This document shows positions 1-8,099 of a stretch of DNA of 64,000 bases, piece by piece. The notes below the pieces were generated by a model that saw nothing but the letters and a program-made list of their open reading frames with translations, searched no databases and was not told where the DNA came from. The stretch is from Prevotella sp. AGR2160 (lineage in GTDB: Bacteria; Bacteroidota; Bacteroidia; Bacteroidales; Bacteroidaceae). Numbering within the stretch: position 1 is the first letter of the stretch; every line of letters begins with the position of its first letter. Location of the stretch: the NCBI RefSeq assembly GCF_000424185.1, contig NZ_AUJK01000001.1:124001-188000 (forward strand). Reading direction: 5' to 3'. The position numbers were made by a program, and so were the translations under genes.

Positions 1-1554
1 GACAGTGGCGAGACCGACCGCTTCAATACGGCTATGAAAGGCCCGCTCCGCATCCATTTCGGCGATATCTCCGCCAGCTATGAGATCGACTCGCTGAACC
101 TCATCTCCCTCTCCGGTGGCGGTTACTATTATCATGTCGGCATGGATATCCATACGGACAACCAGCATCTCGACAAGACCGGCGATCCCGTCTACAGCTA
201 TACTGACCACATGACGATGCCGAAATACGACTATTACAACTTCAACGGTCGTGTGGACTACCAGCATAAGACGCATCTCGACGGCGAGGTCCTCACGCTG
301 AGCTATATGGGATCGACGACGAGGCAGAACGACAACGAGAGCCATGTCTACAGCAACTTCTCCGGCACCGTTCCCTTCGCCTATACCGGTTTTCTGCAGA
401 AACAGAACGAGAAGTTCTTCGAGCATACGGCACAGATCGACTATGTCCGTCCCATCCATAAGATCCATACCCTTGAGGTCGGCGCGAAATATATCAACCG
501 GTCGAACAAGAGTAAGACAGCCATGGACTATGCCGATGCTGCCGATCAGAACACCGGTGACCAGTTCAAGCATATCACGCAGGTCGCCGCCGCCTATGCT
601 GAATGGATGTCGAAGCTCGGCAAATGGAGCCTCCGTGCCGGTCTGCGCTACGAATACAGTCACATGAAGGCGACTTATCCCGACGGCAGTCAGGCAGGCT
701 TCAGCAAGAAACTCAACGACTGGTGTCCGTCGGCCAGCATCCAGTATGCCATCTCGGACATGAACACGCTGCGCCTGAACTACTCCACAACGATCACGCG
801 TCCGGGTATCAGTTTTCTGAATCCCGCCGTCATCGAGACGCCGACGACGATCACCTATGGTAACCCGGAGCTGAACAGTGCCCGCAACCAGAGCCTCGCG
901 CTGACCTACACCCATGTCGGTCAGAAGTTCACGTTCAATATCAGTCCGCAGTATTATTTCTCCAACAACCAGATTGCTGACGAGGACTTCGCGAGAAACA
1001 ACAAGCAGGTGTCCACCTATGGCAATATCAACCGAGAGCGCAGTTTCTGGACTTCGGCCTACGCGCAGCTCACGCCTTGGAAGGGCGGCTCCTTCTCCAT
1101 CAACGGCGGCGCGGGATACCACTGGTATAAGAACCCGAATATCAACCTCGCCCTCGGCGGCTGGCATGGCAACGGCTACGTCAACTACACGCAACAGCTA
1201 CCGTGGAAGCTGCAGTTCACGGCGGGATTCGGTTGCAACCTGGGCAGGGAGCCGCAGTCGGTATATGACAATTGGACGGGATCCATATTCAATGATTTCT
1301 CCATCCGTCGCTCCTTCCTCAAAGAAGACCGGCTGACCGTGACGATCGCCACCTCCAATCCCTTCAATAAATATCAGACGTACAAATCTCACACGGTACA
1401 GGGTGACTATATCGGCTACAACAGGAATCAGAACTCACAGTCCCACCAGTTCGGTATCCGCATCTCCTACCGATTCGGTTCGCTGAAGGCTTCCGTGAAG
1501 AAGGCCGACAAGACCATCGAGAACAACGATGTCGTCGGAGGCATCAAGAAGTAG
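1..1554 (+). CDS. TonB-dependent receptor, C-terminal beta-barrel part (5' end outside window)
   Basis: The frame is open from base 1, so the N-terminal signal peptide, carboxypeptidase-like domain and plug lie upstream of the window. What remains is about 517 residues of alternating aromatic and polar strands typical of an outer-membrane beta-barrel. The end, with a SYRFG motif followed by a short VKK-rich basic tail and a glycine pair, matches the OMP_b-brl_3 class of Bacteroidetes receptors. It would take up an unknown ligand with energy from TonB/ExbBD. There is no SusD partner downstream, so it is not an obvious SusC. Family call firm, ligand unknown. Confidence 0.85.
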   Translation, partial: DSGETDRFNTAMKGPLRIHFGDISASYEIDSLNLISLSGGGYYYHVGMDIHTDNQHLDKTGDPVYSYTDHMTMPKYDYYNFNGRVDYQHKTHLDGEVLTLSYMGSTTRQNDNESHVYSNFSGTVPFAYTGFLQKQNEKFFEHTAQIDYVRPIHKIHTLEVGAKYINRSNKSKTAMDYADAADQNTGDQFKHITQVAAAYAEWMSKLGKWSLRAGLRYEYSHMKATYPDGSQAGFSKKLNDWCPSASIQYAISDMNTLRLNYSTTITRPGISFLNPAVIETPTTITYGNPELNSARNQSLALTYTHVGQKFTFNISPQYYFSNNQIADEDFARNNKQVSTYGNINRERSFWTSAYAQLTPWKGGSFSINGGAGYHWYKNPNINLALGGWHGNGYVNYTQQLPWKLQFTAGFGCNLGREPQSVYDNWTGSIFNDFSIRRSFLKEDRLTVTIATSNPFNKYQTYKSHTVQGDYIGYNRNQNSQSHQFGIRISYRFGSLKASVKKADKTIENNDVVGGIKK

Positions 1555-1578
1555 TTTGACCGCCACATCGGTTCGTAT

Positions 1579-1685
1579 GCAGGGGCCGTCCCTTGTGGCG
1601 GCCCGCCGACCGAAGGTCGGATTTTAGGGATTGTGGGTACATCCGTCGTGCCGACGGCGGGCCGCCACAAGGGACGGCCCCTGCA
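1579..1685. repeat. Family A repeat, inverted pair (units A1L and A1R)
   Basis: Two units in inverted orientation with the GCAGGGGCCG ends outward. Each unit is a constant hairpin (GGGCCG..CGGCCC) followed by a variable hairpin: CCGACC-GAA-GGTCGG at 1606-1620, and CCGTCG-GCA-CGACGG read on the minus strand at 1643-1657. It follows the receptor stop by 24 nt. Other copies lie at 6960, 31133-31241 and 50236-50350. The rest of the 1555-1794 gap shows nothing else recognisable. Confidence 0.9.
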
Positions 1686-1794
1686 AATGGATCACAGGCC
1701 ACAAGGGCCGCGTCCTACGGTGGATCACGTTTGTCATTGCTTTGTCACACATGATCCACAATAAAGCCCTGGCATCGCCGTTATCCATGCAGAT

Positions 1795-2784
1795 ATGAAA
1801 CTCTGGCAAATCATCGCTGCCGCCTCCATCGGCATCATCGTCGTGGTGATCATGATGATCCGCGACTTCGATATCAGCGCCCTCTCCCAGGTGTCCTTCT
1901 CCTGGCAGTTCATCGCAGGTGTCGTCGTCGCCTTCATGGGCTATGTCTTTCAGAACCTCTTCATGGCGGAACGGACACGGCTGCTCGTCGACGGGGAGCT
2001 GAACTTCTGGAAGAGTCTCCGCGTATTCATCCTCTGTGAGTTCACCTCCGCCGTCACGCCCTCCGCCGTCGGCGGCAGTGGCCTGGCGTTTATCTATCTC
2101 AATCAAGAAGGGGTGAACATGGGCAAGAGTACCTTCACCATGTTCGCCGCCCTCTTCGCCGACGAGCTCTTCCTCGGCCTGACGAGTCTCGCCCTCTACC
2201 TCTTCGTCCCCGCCAATACCCTTTTCGGTATCCCCGGTGATGTCAACAGCTCCATCCGCTATATCTTCCTCTTCAGCACGACCATCGTCTGTGCGTGGAC
2301 GGCGACGCTCTTCGTCCTGATTTTCCACCACCCGGAATATTTCGGAAAGGTGTTCAAGCGCGTCTGCACCCTGCGCTGGCTGCGCCGCTTCTACGGAAAG
2401 GCTCGCCGCTACGGCAATGACCTGACGGTAGCCTCCGCCGTAGCCCGCCGGCATAACTTCTTCTACTGGCTGAAGATCATGGGCACAACGACGATGGCCT
2501 GGCTCTCCCGCTTCGGCATCGTCGTGGCGATTCTCTGGGCCTTCGACGCCCACGGCAACTACCTCATCGGACTGGCGCGGCAGTGGGTCATCTGGATGAT
2601 CGCCATCATCTCACCGACTCCAGGCGGCAGTGGCGTGGCAGAACTGATGTTCCGCAACTATTACTCCGACTTCATCAGCAACACATCCGTCGTCATCCTC
2701 GCCGCCATGATCTGGCGATTTATTTTCTATTACACTTATCTTCTGCTCGGAACGGTAATGATTGCCACAAAACTGAAGAAATAA
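1795..2784 (+). CDS. YbhN/LPG synthase TM-type integral membrane protein (flippase-like)
   Basis: 329 residues with about eight hydrophobic segments. It carries the two glycine-rich motifs of the lysylphosphatidylglycerol synthase transmembrane family (PF03706, UPF0104): GGSGLAF near residue 97 and SPTPGGSGVAE near residue 275. There is no catalytic synthase domain, so it is a stand-alone membrane module of the kind sometimes called flippase-like; the substrate cannot be read from sequence. ATG at 1795 directly begins the first hydrophobic segment. It is followed by a separately promoted gene at 2821. Exact function unknown. Confidence 0.85.
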   Translation: MKLWQIIAAASIGIIVVVIMMIRDFDISALSQVSFSWQFIAGVVVAFMGYVFQNLFMAERTRLLVDGELNFWKSLRVFILCEFTSAVTPSAVGGSGLAFIYLNQEGVNMGKSTFTMFAALFADELFLGLTSLALYLFVPANTLFGIPGDVNSSIRYIFLFSTTIVCAWTATLFVLIFHHPEYFGKVFKRVCTLRWLRRFYGKARRYGNDLTVASAVARRHNFFYWLKIMGTTTMAWLSRFGIVVAILWAFDAHGNYLIGLARQWVIWMIAIISPTPGGSGVAELMFRNYYSDFISNTSVVILAAMIWRFIFYYTYLLLGTVMIATKLKK

Positions 2785-2816
2785 TTTTCCTTAAAAATTA
2801 TTTTTTCGTAACTTTG
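2785..2816 (+). promoter_or_regulatory. Bacteroidetes-type promoter for the phosphoesterase gene
   Basis: TTTT at 2785-2788, 20 nt, then TAACTTTG at 2809-2816. The ATG at 2821 is only 4 nt beyond the -7 box, so the mRNA would have almost no leader. Confidence 0.6.
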
Positions 2817-2820
2817 TGGC

Positions 2821-3633
2821 ATGAACCACAAGAACATCCTTCTCTTCCTGGTCACCGTCCTCTTTGTCGCTTGTGACAAAGGGCCGTTTGACATCCACCC
2901 CTATGATGTCCATATCACGGGGGCCACAAATCTCAACGCTACAAATATCGCGAAGATCGAAGAAACCTGCAAAGGGAAAGACACCCTCCGTGTGGCCTTC
3001 ATCAGTGACACCCATCTCTGGGTCTCCCAGTTTCAGAAAGAGGTCGACGACATCAACCGCCGCAAGGACTCCATAGACTTCGTCGTCCACTGTGGCGATA
3101 TCACCGACACGGGGACAACGCGGGAGTATGAATGGACACGGAAGATCCTTGAGAAACTCGAGCGCCCTCATGTCGTACTCATCGGTAATCATGACTTCCT
3201 CGGCACGGGAGACCAAGTCTATGAGAACATGTATGGCGACCTCGACTTCTCCTTCATCGCCGGTACGACGAAGTTTGTCTGTCTGAACACGAACGCTACG
3301 GAATATGACTATCTCGCCGCCGTGCCCAACTTCGACTATATGGATGAGCAGATCCATGCCGACAGCGCGAAGTTCAACCACACCGTCGTCTGCATGCATG
3401 CCGGGCCGGGCAGTGAGCAGTTCAACAACAATGTCACGAAGATGTTCGGATATGTCCTCAGCCTCTATCCCGGACTCTACTGTTGTCTCTACGGCCATGA
3501 CCATCACTTCCAGGCCACGGATATGTATCATAACGGTACGATGTGGTATGAGATTGCCAGTGCCCAGGCCCGTGAATACCTCCTCTTTACCTTCACCCCT
3601 AACGGATACAGCTATGAAAGGATTCATTATTAG
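2821..3633 (+). CDS. Calcineurin-like metallophosphoesterase, lipoprotein
   Basis: 270 residues. A lipoprotein signal ends at Cys18 (LFVAC), so the enzyme should sit in the envelope. Metallophosphoesterase motifs appear in order: SDTHLW near residue 62, GDITDTG near 92, GNHDF near 121, a CMHAGPG histidine near 198 and YGHDHH near 223, giving the usual two-metal site. Substrate is not predictable; the family includes phosphodiesterases and phosphatases. The stop overlaps the next gene's start by 20 nt, suggesting co-translation with the beta-rich secreted protein downstream. Confidence 0.88.
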   Translation: MNHKNILLFLVTVLFVACDKGPFDIHPYDVHITGATNLNATNIAKIEETCKGKDTLRVAFISDTHLWVSQFQKEVDDINRRKDSIDFVVHCGDITDTGTTREYEWTRKILEKLERPHVVLIGNHDFLGTGDQVYENMYGDLDFSFIAGTTKFVCLNTNATEYDYLAAVPNFDYMDEQIHADSAKFNHTVVCMHAGPGSEQFNNNVTKMFGYVLSLYPGLYCCLYGHDHHFQATDMYHNGTMWYEIASAQAREYLLFTFTPNGYSYERIHY

Positions 3634-4279
3634 TATACTGCTGCTCCTATTGCTGCCCCTCACCGCCACGGCGGGGGAGGAAGACAGCATCTACTTGAAA
3701 GACTCCATCCCGGGGAAATACGACCACCGCATCCACCGCTACCGTAAATACTGGGAGTCACTGATCCCCACACAGATCATCATCCAGAATGCGGGCAACA
3801 TGGGCTTCATCTCCGGCGGCTTCGGATGGGAATACGGGCGACGGGGACAATGGGAGACGCATCTCCTCTGGGGCTTCCTGCCGAAATACAGCAGTACGCG
3901 CGCCAAACTGACGATGACGGTCAAAGAGACCTATATACCCTGGAGCATCAACCTCGGGAAGGGCTTCGCCCTCGAGCCCCTGAGCTCGGGCATCTACGTC
4001 AATACCGTCTACGGCCATGAGTTCTGGAAGAGTCAGCCGGGGCGCTATCCCGACAAATACTATCAGGCGCTGTCGACGAAATTCCGTCTGAATGTCTTCC
4101 TCGGACAACGGGTGACCCTGAATATCCCGGAGCGGCACCGCTTCTTCGTCAAGGCCATTACGGCATTCTATGAAGTCAGCACCTGTGATCTCTACATCCG
4201 TGCCATGATCCAGGATGACCAGATCAGCCTCTGGCAGATCCTCGGCCTGTCGCTGGGGTTGAAATTCCAACTGCTTTAA
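3614..4279 (+). CDS. Secreted, probably outer-membrane, conserved hypothetical protein
   Basis: 221 residues from ATG 3614, which lies inside the end of the phosphoesterase gene. This start is chosen because it gives a clean signal peptide (hydrophobic run at residues 4-16, then TATAG). The body has many aromatic and glycine-bounded short strands and ends in a hydrophobic strand finishing FQLL, which fits a small beta-barrel outer-membrane protein, but no family was recognised. The 20-nt overlap implies coupling to the upstream lipoprotein phosphoesterase. Role unknown. Confidence 0.75.
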   Translation: MKGFIISILLLLLLPLTATAGEEDSIYLKDSIPGKYDHRIHRYRKYWESLIPTQIIIQNAGNMGFISGGFGWEYGRRGQWETHLLWGFLPKYSSTRAKLTMTVKETYIPWSINLGKGFALEPLSSGIYVNTVYGHEFWKSQPGRYPDKYYQALSTKFRLNVFLGQRVTLNIPERHRFFVKAITAFYEVSTCDLYIRAMIQDDQISLWQILGLSLGLKFQLL

Positions 4280-4302
4280 ATGCGTTTCTCAAAAATATTT
4301 CG

Positions 4303-4310
4303 TAACTTTG
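4303..4310 (+). promoter_or_regulatory. -7 box TAACTTTG before the epimerase-like gene
   Basis: TAACTTTG matches the Bacteroidetes -7 element; no good -33 box was seen at the usual distance. It would give a leader of about 35 nt to the ATG at 4348. Confidence 0.45.
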
Positions 4311-4347
4311 TACCATCAAAACAAATAGCAAAAAAATCAAAAGGCGT

Positions 4348-5457
4348 ATGAATATCTGTATTTTCTGCGGTGCCCGCCCGAACTTCATCAAGGTGGCACC
4401 GGTGATCAGAGCCATTGAGAAAGAGAAAGCCGCCGGCACGGACATCCACTACGAGCTCGTCTATGCCGGTCCCGCTGACGACCCGACACTCGAGAGCAGT
4501 ATCTTTGAGGAACTGGAGATTCCACGGCCGAATGTCTTTCTCGGCGTGGAGTGTGAGAACCTTAATGAACTCACGGGACAGGTGATGTCGAAGTTCGAGA
4601 CCTATCTGCAGCAGCACCCCACGGATACCGTCATCGTCGTCGACGACCTCGCCTCGACCATGGCCGCCGCCATCGTAACGAAGAAACAGGGCATCCGACT
4701 GGCACATATCGCCGCCGGCACACGCTCCTTCGATATCACGATGCCGAAGGAGATCAACCGCCTCGTCATCGACGGCCTCTCCGACATCCTCTTCACCGCC
4801 GGTATCAGTAACAACTCCATAGCAAACCGTGAGGGCGCTGAACTGTCGAAAGTATATATGGTGGGTAATGTGCTCATGGATAATCTGCGTTTCCTCCACG
4901 ATAAGATTGAGAAGGCTACGCTCCCCGAGGAAGTGACGCGCTGGACGAAAGATGAGAATGGCAATGACAAGCCGTACCTCGTCTTCACCATCAACCGTAA
5001 GGCCCTCCTGGCCAATAAGCCGAACTTGCTGAAGATGCTCCAGCAGATGCTTGCGACATCCGGGGATATGGATATCATCGCGCCACTGCGTGATAAAGCC
5101 GTGACGACGATCATGGCCTTCGGACTCCATGACGGACTCGACCTCAGTCATTTCCATATTGTCCAGCCGTTGGGTTATCTCGAATTCTCCCATCTCACGC
5201 GTCATACCCGTGGCATCATCACCGACAGCGGTAATGTGGCTGAGGAGGCGACATTCAACCAGGTGCCGTGTATCACGCTGAACAGTTATACGGAACATAT
5301 CGAGACGGTGAAGATCGGTACGAATGTCCTCGTGGGTGAAGATCCCACGGCCCTCGCCGGTGCCGTCTGCAACATGGTGCAGGGACAGTGGAAAGATGCC
5401 GCCATCCCCGACCGATGGGACGGACGAAGCGCCGAGAGGATCGTAAAGAGTTTATAA
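4348..5457 (+). CDS. UDP-N-acetylglucosamine 2-epimerase homologue with altered active site
   Basis: 369 residues with the full-length WecB/MnaA fold: CGARPNFIKVAPVI at the start, AHIAAGTRSFD near 119, KEINR near 134, a GNVLMDNL segment near 173 and TDSGNVAEEA near 293. Compared with E. coli WecB by eye, Asp95 (here Asp100) and Glu131 (Glu135) remain, but Glu117 is Ala122 and the His213 region reads INRK, so the His is Asn216. Those residues matter for epimerisation in true WecB, so activity may be lost or changed. It stands alone, far from the capsule genes at 26 kb. Confidence 0.8.
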   Translation: MNICIFCGARPNFIKVAPVIRAIEKEKAAGTDIHYELVYAGPADDPTLESSIFEELEIPRPNVFLGVECENLNELTGQVMSKFETYLQQHPTDTVIVVDDLASTMAAAIVTKKQGIRLAHIAAGTRSFDITMPKEINRLVIDGLSDILFTAGISNNSIANREGAELSKVYMVGNVLMDNLRFLHDKIEKATLPEEVTRWTKDENGNDKPYLVFTINRKALLANKPNLLKMLQQMLATSGDMDIIAPLRDKAVTTIMAFGLHDGLDLSHFHIVQPLGYLEFSHLTRHTRGIITDSGNVAEEATFNQVPCITLNSYTEHIETVKIGTNVLVGEDPTALAGAVCNMVQGQWKDAAIPDRWDGRSAERIVKSL

Positions 5458-5474
5458 AGCCGATCAAACGGAAA

Positions 5475-6425
5475 TTATTGGTCTTTAAACAGTTCCTTGA
5501 TGCCGGCGAGGCTGCCGAGGACATTCGTCGCCTCATAGGGCAGATAGACGGTCTTCGTCTTATCGCCGGCGGCAAGTTCCTGCATCATCTGGATATATTT
5601 CTGTGCCAGGAGGTAGTTGGCCGGATTCGTACTCTTGCCGACAGCCTCCGTGATCTTCTCTATGGCGATGGCCTCGGCCTCAGCCTTACGGATACGGGCC
5701 TGGGCCTCACCCTCGGCACGGAGGATGGCCTGCTGCTTGGCAGCCTCGGCCTTGTTGATGATGGCGGCCTTGTCACCCTCACTCTGCAGGATCTGTGCCT
5801 GCTTGTCACCCTCACTGGTGAGGATCGTGGCACGCTTGTTCCGCTCAGCCTGCATCTGCTTCTCCATGGCCTGGAGGACACTCTGCGGCGGCGTGATATC
5901 CTGCAGCTCCACACGGTTGACCTTGATGCCCCATTTGTTCGTAGCATCATCGAGGACACCACGGAGCTTCGTGTTGATGGTGTCACGTGACGTCAGCGTC
6001 TGGTCGAGTTCCATCTCACCAATGATGTTACGGAGCGTCGTCTGCGTCAGTTTCTCAATAGCGTTCGGCAGGTTGTTGATCTCATAGACAGCCTTGAAAG
6101 GATCGACGATCTGGAAATAGAGCAGCGCGTTGATCTGCATCTGAATATTATCCTTCGTGATCACGTTCTGACGGTCGAAGTCGTAGACCTGCTCACGGAG
6201 ATCGATGGTGTTGGTATACACATACCGTCCGTTGCGCAGGGAGACGATCTCCTTCGCCCGGTCGATGAACGGAATGATGATGTTCACACCCGGTTTCAAC
6301 GTGGCATAATAGCGTCCGAGACGCTCAATGATTTTCGTCTCACTCTGCGGAATGATGACGACGGCCATCTTCACGAACACCAGGACGAGGATGACGATGG
6401 CAATTAAGACATAGGTTGCAATCAT
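5475..6425 (-). CDS. SPFH/band 7 (stomatin-like) membrane protein
   Basis: 316 residues: one N-terminal transmembrane helix (about 3-22), then the SPFH domain (about 25-190) starting IPQSETKIIERLGRY, then an Ala/Glu/Lys-rich coiled coil (about 190-260) with EGDKQAQILQ-type repeats, and a short C-terminal tail. These proteins form large ring or cage assemblies around membrane proteases and order lipid domains; QmcA of E. coli is the nearest named type. It is downstream of nfeD on the same strand with a 51-nt gap; NfeD/SPFH pairs are a classic conserved partnership. Confidence 0.92.
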   Translation of the reverse strand: MIATYVLIAIVILVLVFVKMAVVIIPQSETKIIERLGRYYATLKPGVNIIIPFIDRAKEIVSLRNGRYVYTNTIDLREQVYDFDRQNVITKDNIQMQINALLYFQIVDPFKAVYEINNLPNAIEKLTQTTLRNIIGEMELDQTLTSRDTINTKLRGVLDDATNKWGIKVNRVELQDITPPQSVLQAMEKQMQAERNKRATILTSEGDKQAQILQSEGDKAAIINKAEAAKQQAILRAEGEAQARIRKAEAEAIAIEKITEAVGKSTNPANYLLAQKYIQMMQELAAGDKTKTVYLPYEATNVLGSLAGIKELFKDQ

Positions 6426-6449
6426 AATACAGTTTTTTATAGGTTTAAC

Positions 6450-6474
6450 GGAACAGGATCAACCATGTCCCTAC
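6450..6474. repeat. Family B palindrome, imperfect copy B1
   Basis: GGAACAGGATCAACCATGTCCC, an imperfect copy of the family B palindrome, followed directly by CTACGTTTACTTTTTTAC, which runs into the nfeD stop codon. Copies B2 to B5 are at 8072, 28809, 28841 and 58194. Confidence 0.7.
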
Positions 6475-6476
6475 GT

Positions 6477-6929
6477 TTACTTTTTTACTTTTACAATAAT
6501 GCTTTCTCTGCTGACGATCTTCACCTTCTCCCCTTTATGGATCGGCTCGGGATCATCGGAGACCGCCTTCCACTGGTCACCGTCGACCTGCACATACCCG
6601 CTGCCACCGGGACGGATCTCCTCGATGACCGTTCCTACCCTACCGATGAGGGCATCGGCATTGCTCACACGATGGTCACCACCCTTATGCAGGGCTTTCA
6701 ACAGTCGGGGACGGATCAGTTTAATACTCAATACGGAGAAGGCGGCCCAAATCAGTACCTGCAACCAGAAAGGAAGTCCGATAACGGCACTGACGATGGC
6801 CACGAGGCCACCGATGGCAAAACAAGTGACAAAGAAATCACCGGAGGTCAGTTCTAGGATGAGGCACACAAAGGTGACGACGCACCACAGGAGCCATAGG
6901 TTGGCAGAAATATAATCTATCATAGTCAT
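6477..6929 (-). CDS. NfeD family protein
   Basis: 150 residues: three or four hydrophobic segments in the first 80 residues, then a C-terminal OB-fold-like part with a conserved GRVGTVIEEI and PGGSGYVQVDG, ending in KVKK. This is the short NfeD form that lacks the N-terminal ClpP-like serine protease. It is thought to work with the SPFH protein encoded next on the same strand, in membrane organisation or quality control. The last codons and stop are made from a TTACTTTTTTAC sequence that also follows other family B palindromes. Confidence 0.9.
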   Translation of the reverse strand: MTMIDYISANLWLLWCVVTFVCLILELTSGDFFVTCFAIGGLVAIVSAVIGLPFWLQVLIWAAFSVLSIKLIRPRLLKALHKGGDHRVSNADALIGRVGTVIEEIRPGGSGYVQVDGDQWKAVSDDPEPIHKGEKVKIVSRESIIVKVKK

Positions 6930-6959
6930 CGGAATAAAGGGTTATCAAAATATCCACTT

Positions 6960-7003
6960 GCAGGGGCCGTCCCTTGTGGCGGCCCGCCGTCGGTACGACG
7001 GAT
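6960..7003 (+). repeat. Family A repeat, single unit A2
   Basis: One unpaired unit: constant hairpin from 6960 and a variable hairpin CCGTCG-GTA-CGACGG at 6987-7001, then AT. It shows that the basic repeat is a single two-hairpin unit rather than the long inverted pair. It lies between nfeD and the M48 protease gene. Confidence 0.85.
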
Positions 7004-7057
7004 GTTTCCAAGGCAGTTGGGCAACCGAACAGATACCGGCGGGAACCAAATAAGATA

Positions 7058-7963
7058 TTAACGTCTCTTGCGCGAAGAACTCTTGCGTGACGTCGTCTTC
7101 TTTGTCGTCACGGCTTTCGAGCTCTGCTTGTAGTATTTCAGAGCCTCAGGCATCTCCTGCTCCAGGGCGGCGATACGCTTGGCGTCAGAGGGGTGCGTGG
7201 AGAGGAAGTCGGATGTGGACGCTCCCGTATAAGAGCCACTGCTACCATTGCCACTGTTACCGGCCATACGCTTCCAGAACGGAATGGCCTGCTGGGGATC
7301 ATAGCCGGCCATAGCGGCAAAGATCAGACCCATGTGATCGGCCTCGAGCTCATCCTGACGACTGTATTTGAGGTTCAGCAACTGGAAACCATTACTGGCG
7401 ACATTGGCAGCAACATTGGCCACATCACTGCCGGCGACGGCGCCGAGGAGGGCACCACCGAGTTGAATACCGATGTTCTGATTCTGTGCCTTCGTCATCT
7501 GCTCCGCACTATGCTTAGCGACAGCATGGGCAATCTCATGACCGAGGACGATAGCCAGAGAGGTCTCATTCTGCGTGATAGGCAGCAAACCCTCATAGAC
7601 AACAATCTTACCGCCAGGCATACACCAGGCATTGGCTTCCTTGTTCTGTACGAGGTTGAACTCCCATTCATAGTTCTTGATCTCTGAGGCATAGCCGTTC
7701 TGCTTTAGATAAGTCTCTACAGCATTGGCCAAACGGCGACCAACACGCTGGACCATCGCTGTGCTGGCAGCATCGGTAGACTTCTTGTTCTTTGCCATAA
7801 AAGCGGCATACTCCTGACGGGACTCCTGGAGGAGAGCCTGATCAGAGACAGCAATCTTGTGCTGACGGCCCGTGATAGGCACCGTCTGCGTCGTGCCACA
7901 ACCTGCCAGACCTAAGACCATCATGGCAGTGAGCAAAATTACATGTAAACGTTTACTTCTCAT
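7058..7963 (-). CDS. M48 family zinc metalloprotease, lipoprotein
   Basis: 301 residues. The lipoprotein signal ends at Cys22 (LAGC). The zinc site is HEIAH at residues 142-146, with the third ligand in the ELEADH segment near 206, followed by a DFLSTHPSDAKRI motif common to periplasmic Oma1/LoiP/YcaL-type proteases. The C-terminus is a basic Ser/Lys/Arg tail. It should act on misfolded envelope proteins at a membrane-anchored site. It is transcribed alone, from a TATCTTTG promoter, and faces a strong terminator shared with the gene at 8100. Confidence 0.92.
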   Translation of the reverse strand: MRSKRLHVILLTAMMVLGLAGCGTTQTVPITGRQHKIAVSDQALLQESRQEYAAFMAKNKKSTDAASTAMVQRVGRRLANAVETYLKQNGYASEIKNYEWEFNLVQNKEANAWCMPGGKIVVYEGLLPITQNETSLAIVLGHEIAHAVAKHSAEQMTKAQNQNIGIQLGGALLGAVAGSDVANVAANVASNGFQLLNLKYSRQDELEADHMGLIFAAMAGYDPQQAIPFWKRMAGNSGNGSSGSYTGASTSDFLSTHPSDAKRIAALEQEMPEALKYYKQSSKAVTTKKTTSRKSSSRKRR

Positions 7964-7996
7964 TTCTTTACAGCATCACATATATTAATCTGCAGA

Positions 7997-8028
7997 CAAA
8001 GATACATCTTTTTCTGCAATGCACAAAA
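7997..8028 (-). promoter_or_regulatory. Promoter for the M48 protease gene
   Basis: On the minus strand TTTT (8028-8025), 20 nt, then TATCTTTG (8004-7997); leader of about 30 nt to the ATG at 7963. Confidence 0.6.
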
Positions 8029-8062
8029 AAATGGCTATAGTTTTTTACACTATAGCCATTTT
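8028..8062. terminator. Stem-loop flanked by A and T runs
   Basis: AAAATGGCTATAG (8028-8040) pairs perfectly with CTATAGCCATTTT (8050-8062). On the minus strand it would end transcription of the zinc-ribbon gene before the M48 promoter. Confidence 0.8.
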
Positions 8063-8071
8063 ATTATGATT

Positions 8072-8093
8072 GGGACATGATTCATCATGTTCC
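8072..8093. repeat. Family B palindrome, copy B2
   Basis: GGGACATGATTCATCATGTTCC, near-perfect palindrome just beyond the stop of the zinc-ribbon gene, in the opposite orientation to the other copies. Confidence 0.8.
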
Positions 8094-8099
8094 GAAATA

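Noticed and set aside
1579..1685. Ordinary intrinsic terminator
   Set aside because: No T run follows, copies occur inside a gene and as single units, and the two-hairpin unit structure is specific; it may still slow transcription.
1624..2553. 309-codon minus-strand frame opposite the YbhN-like gene
   Set aside because: Composition is a shadow of the membrane protein gene (acidic, His/Gly-rich, no motifs), and it starts inside the coding strand.
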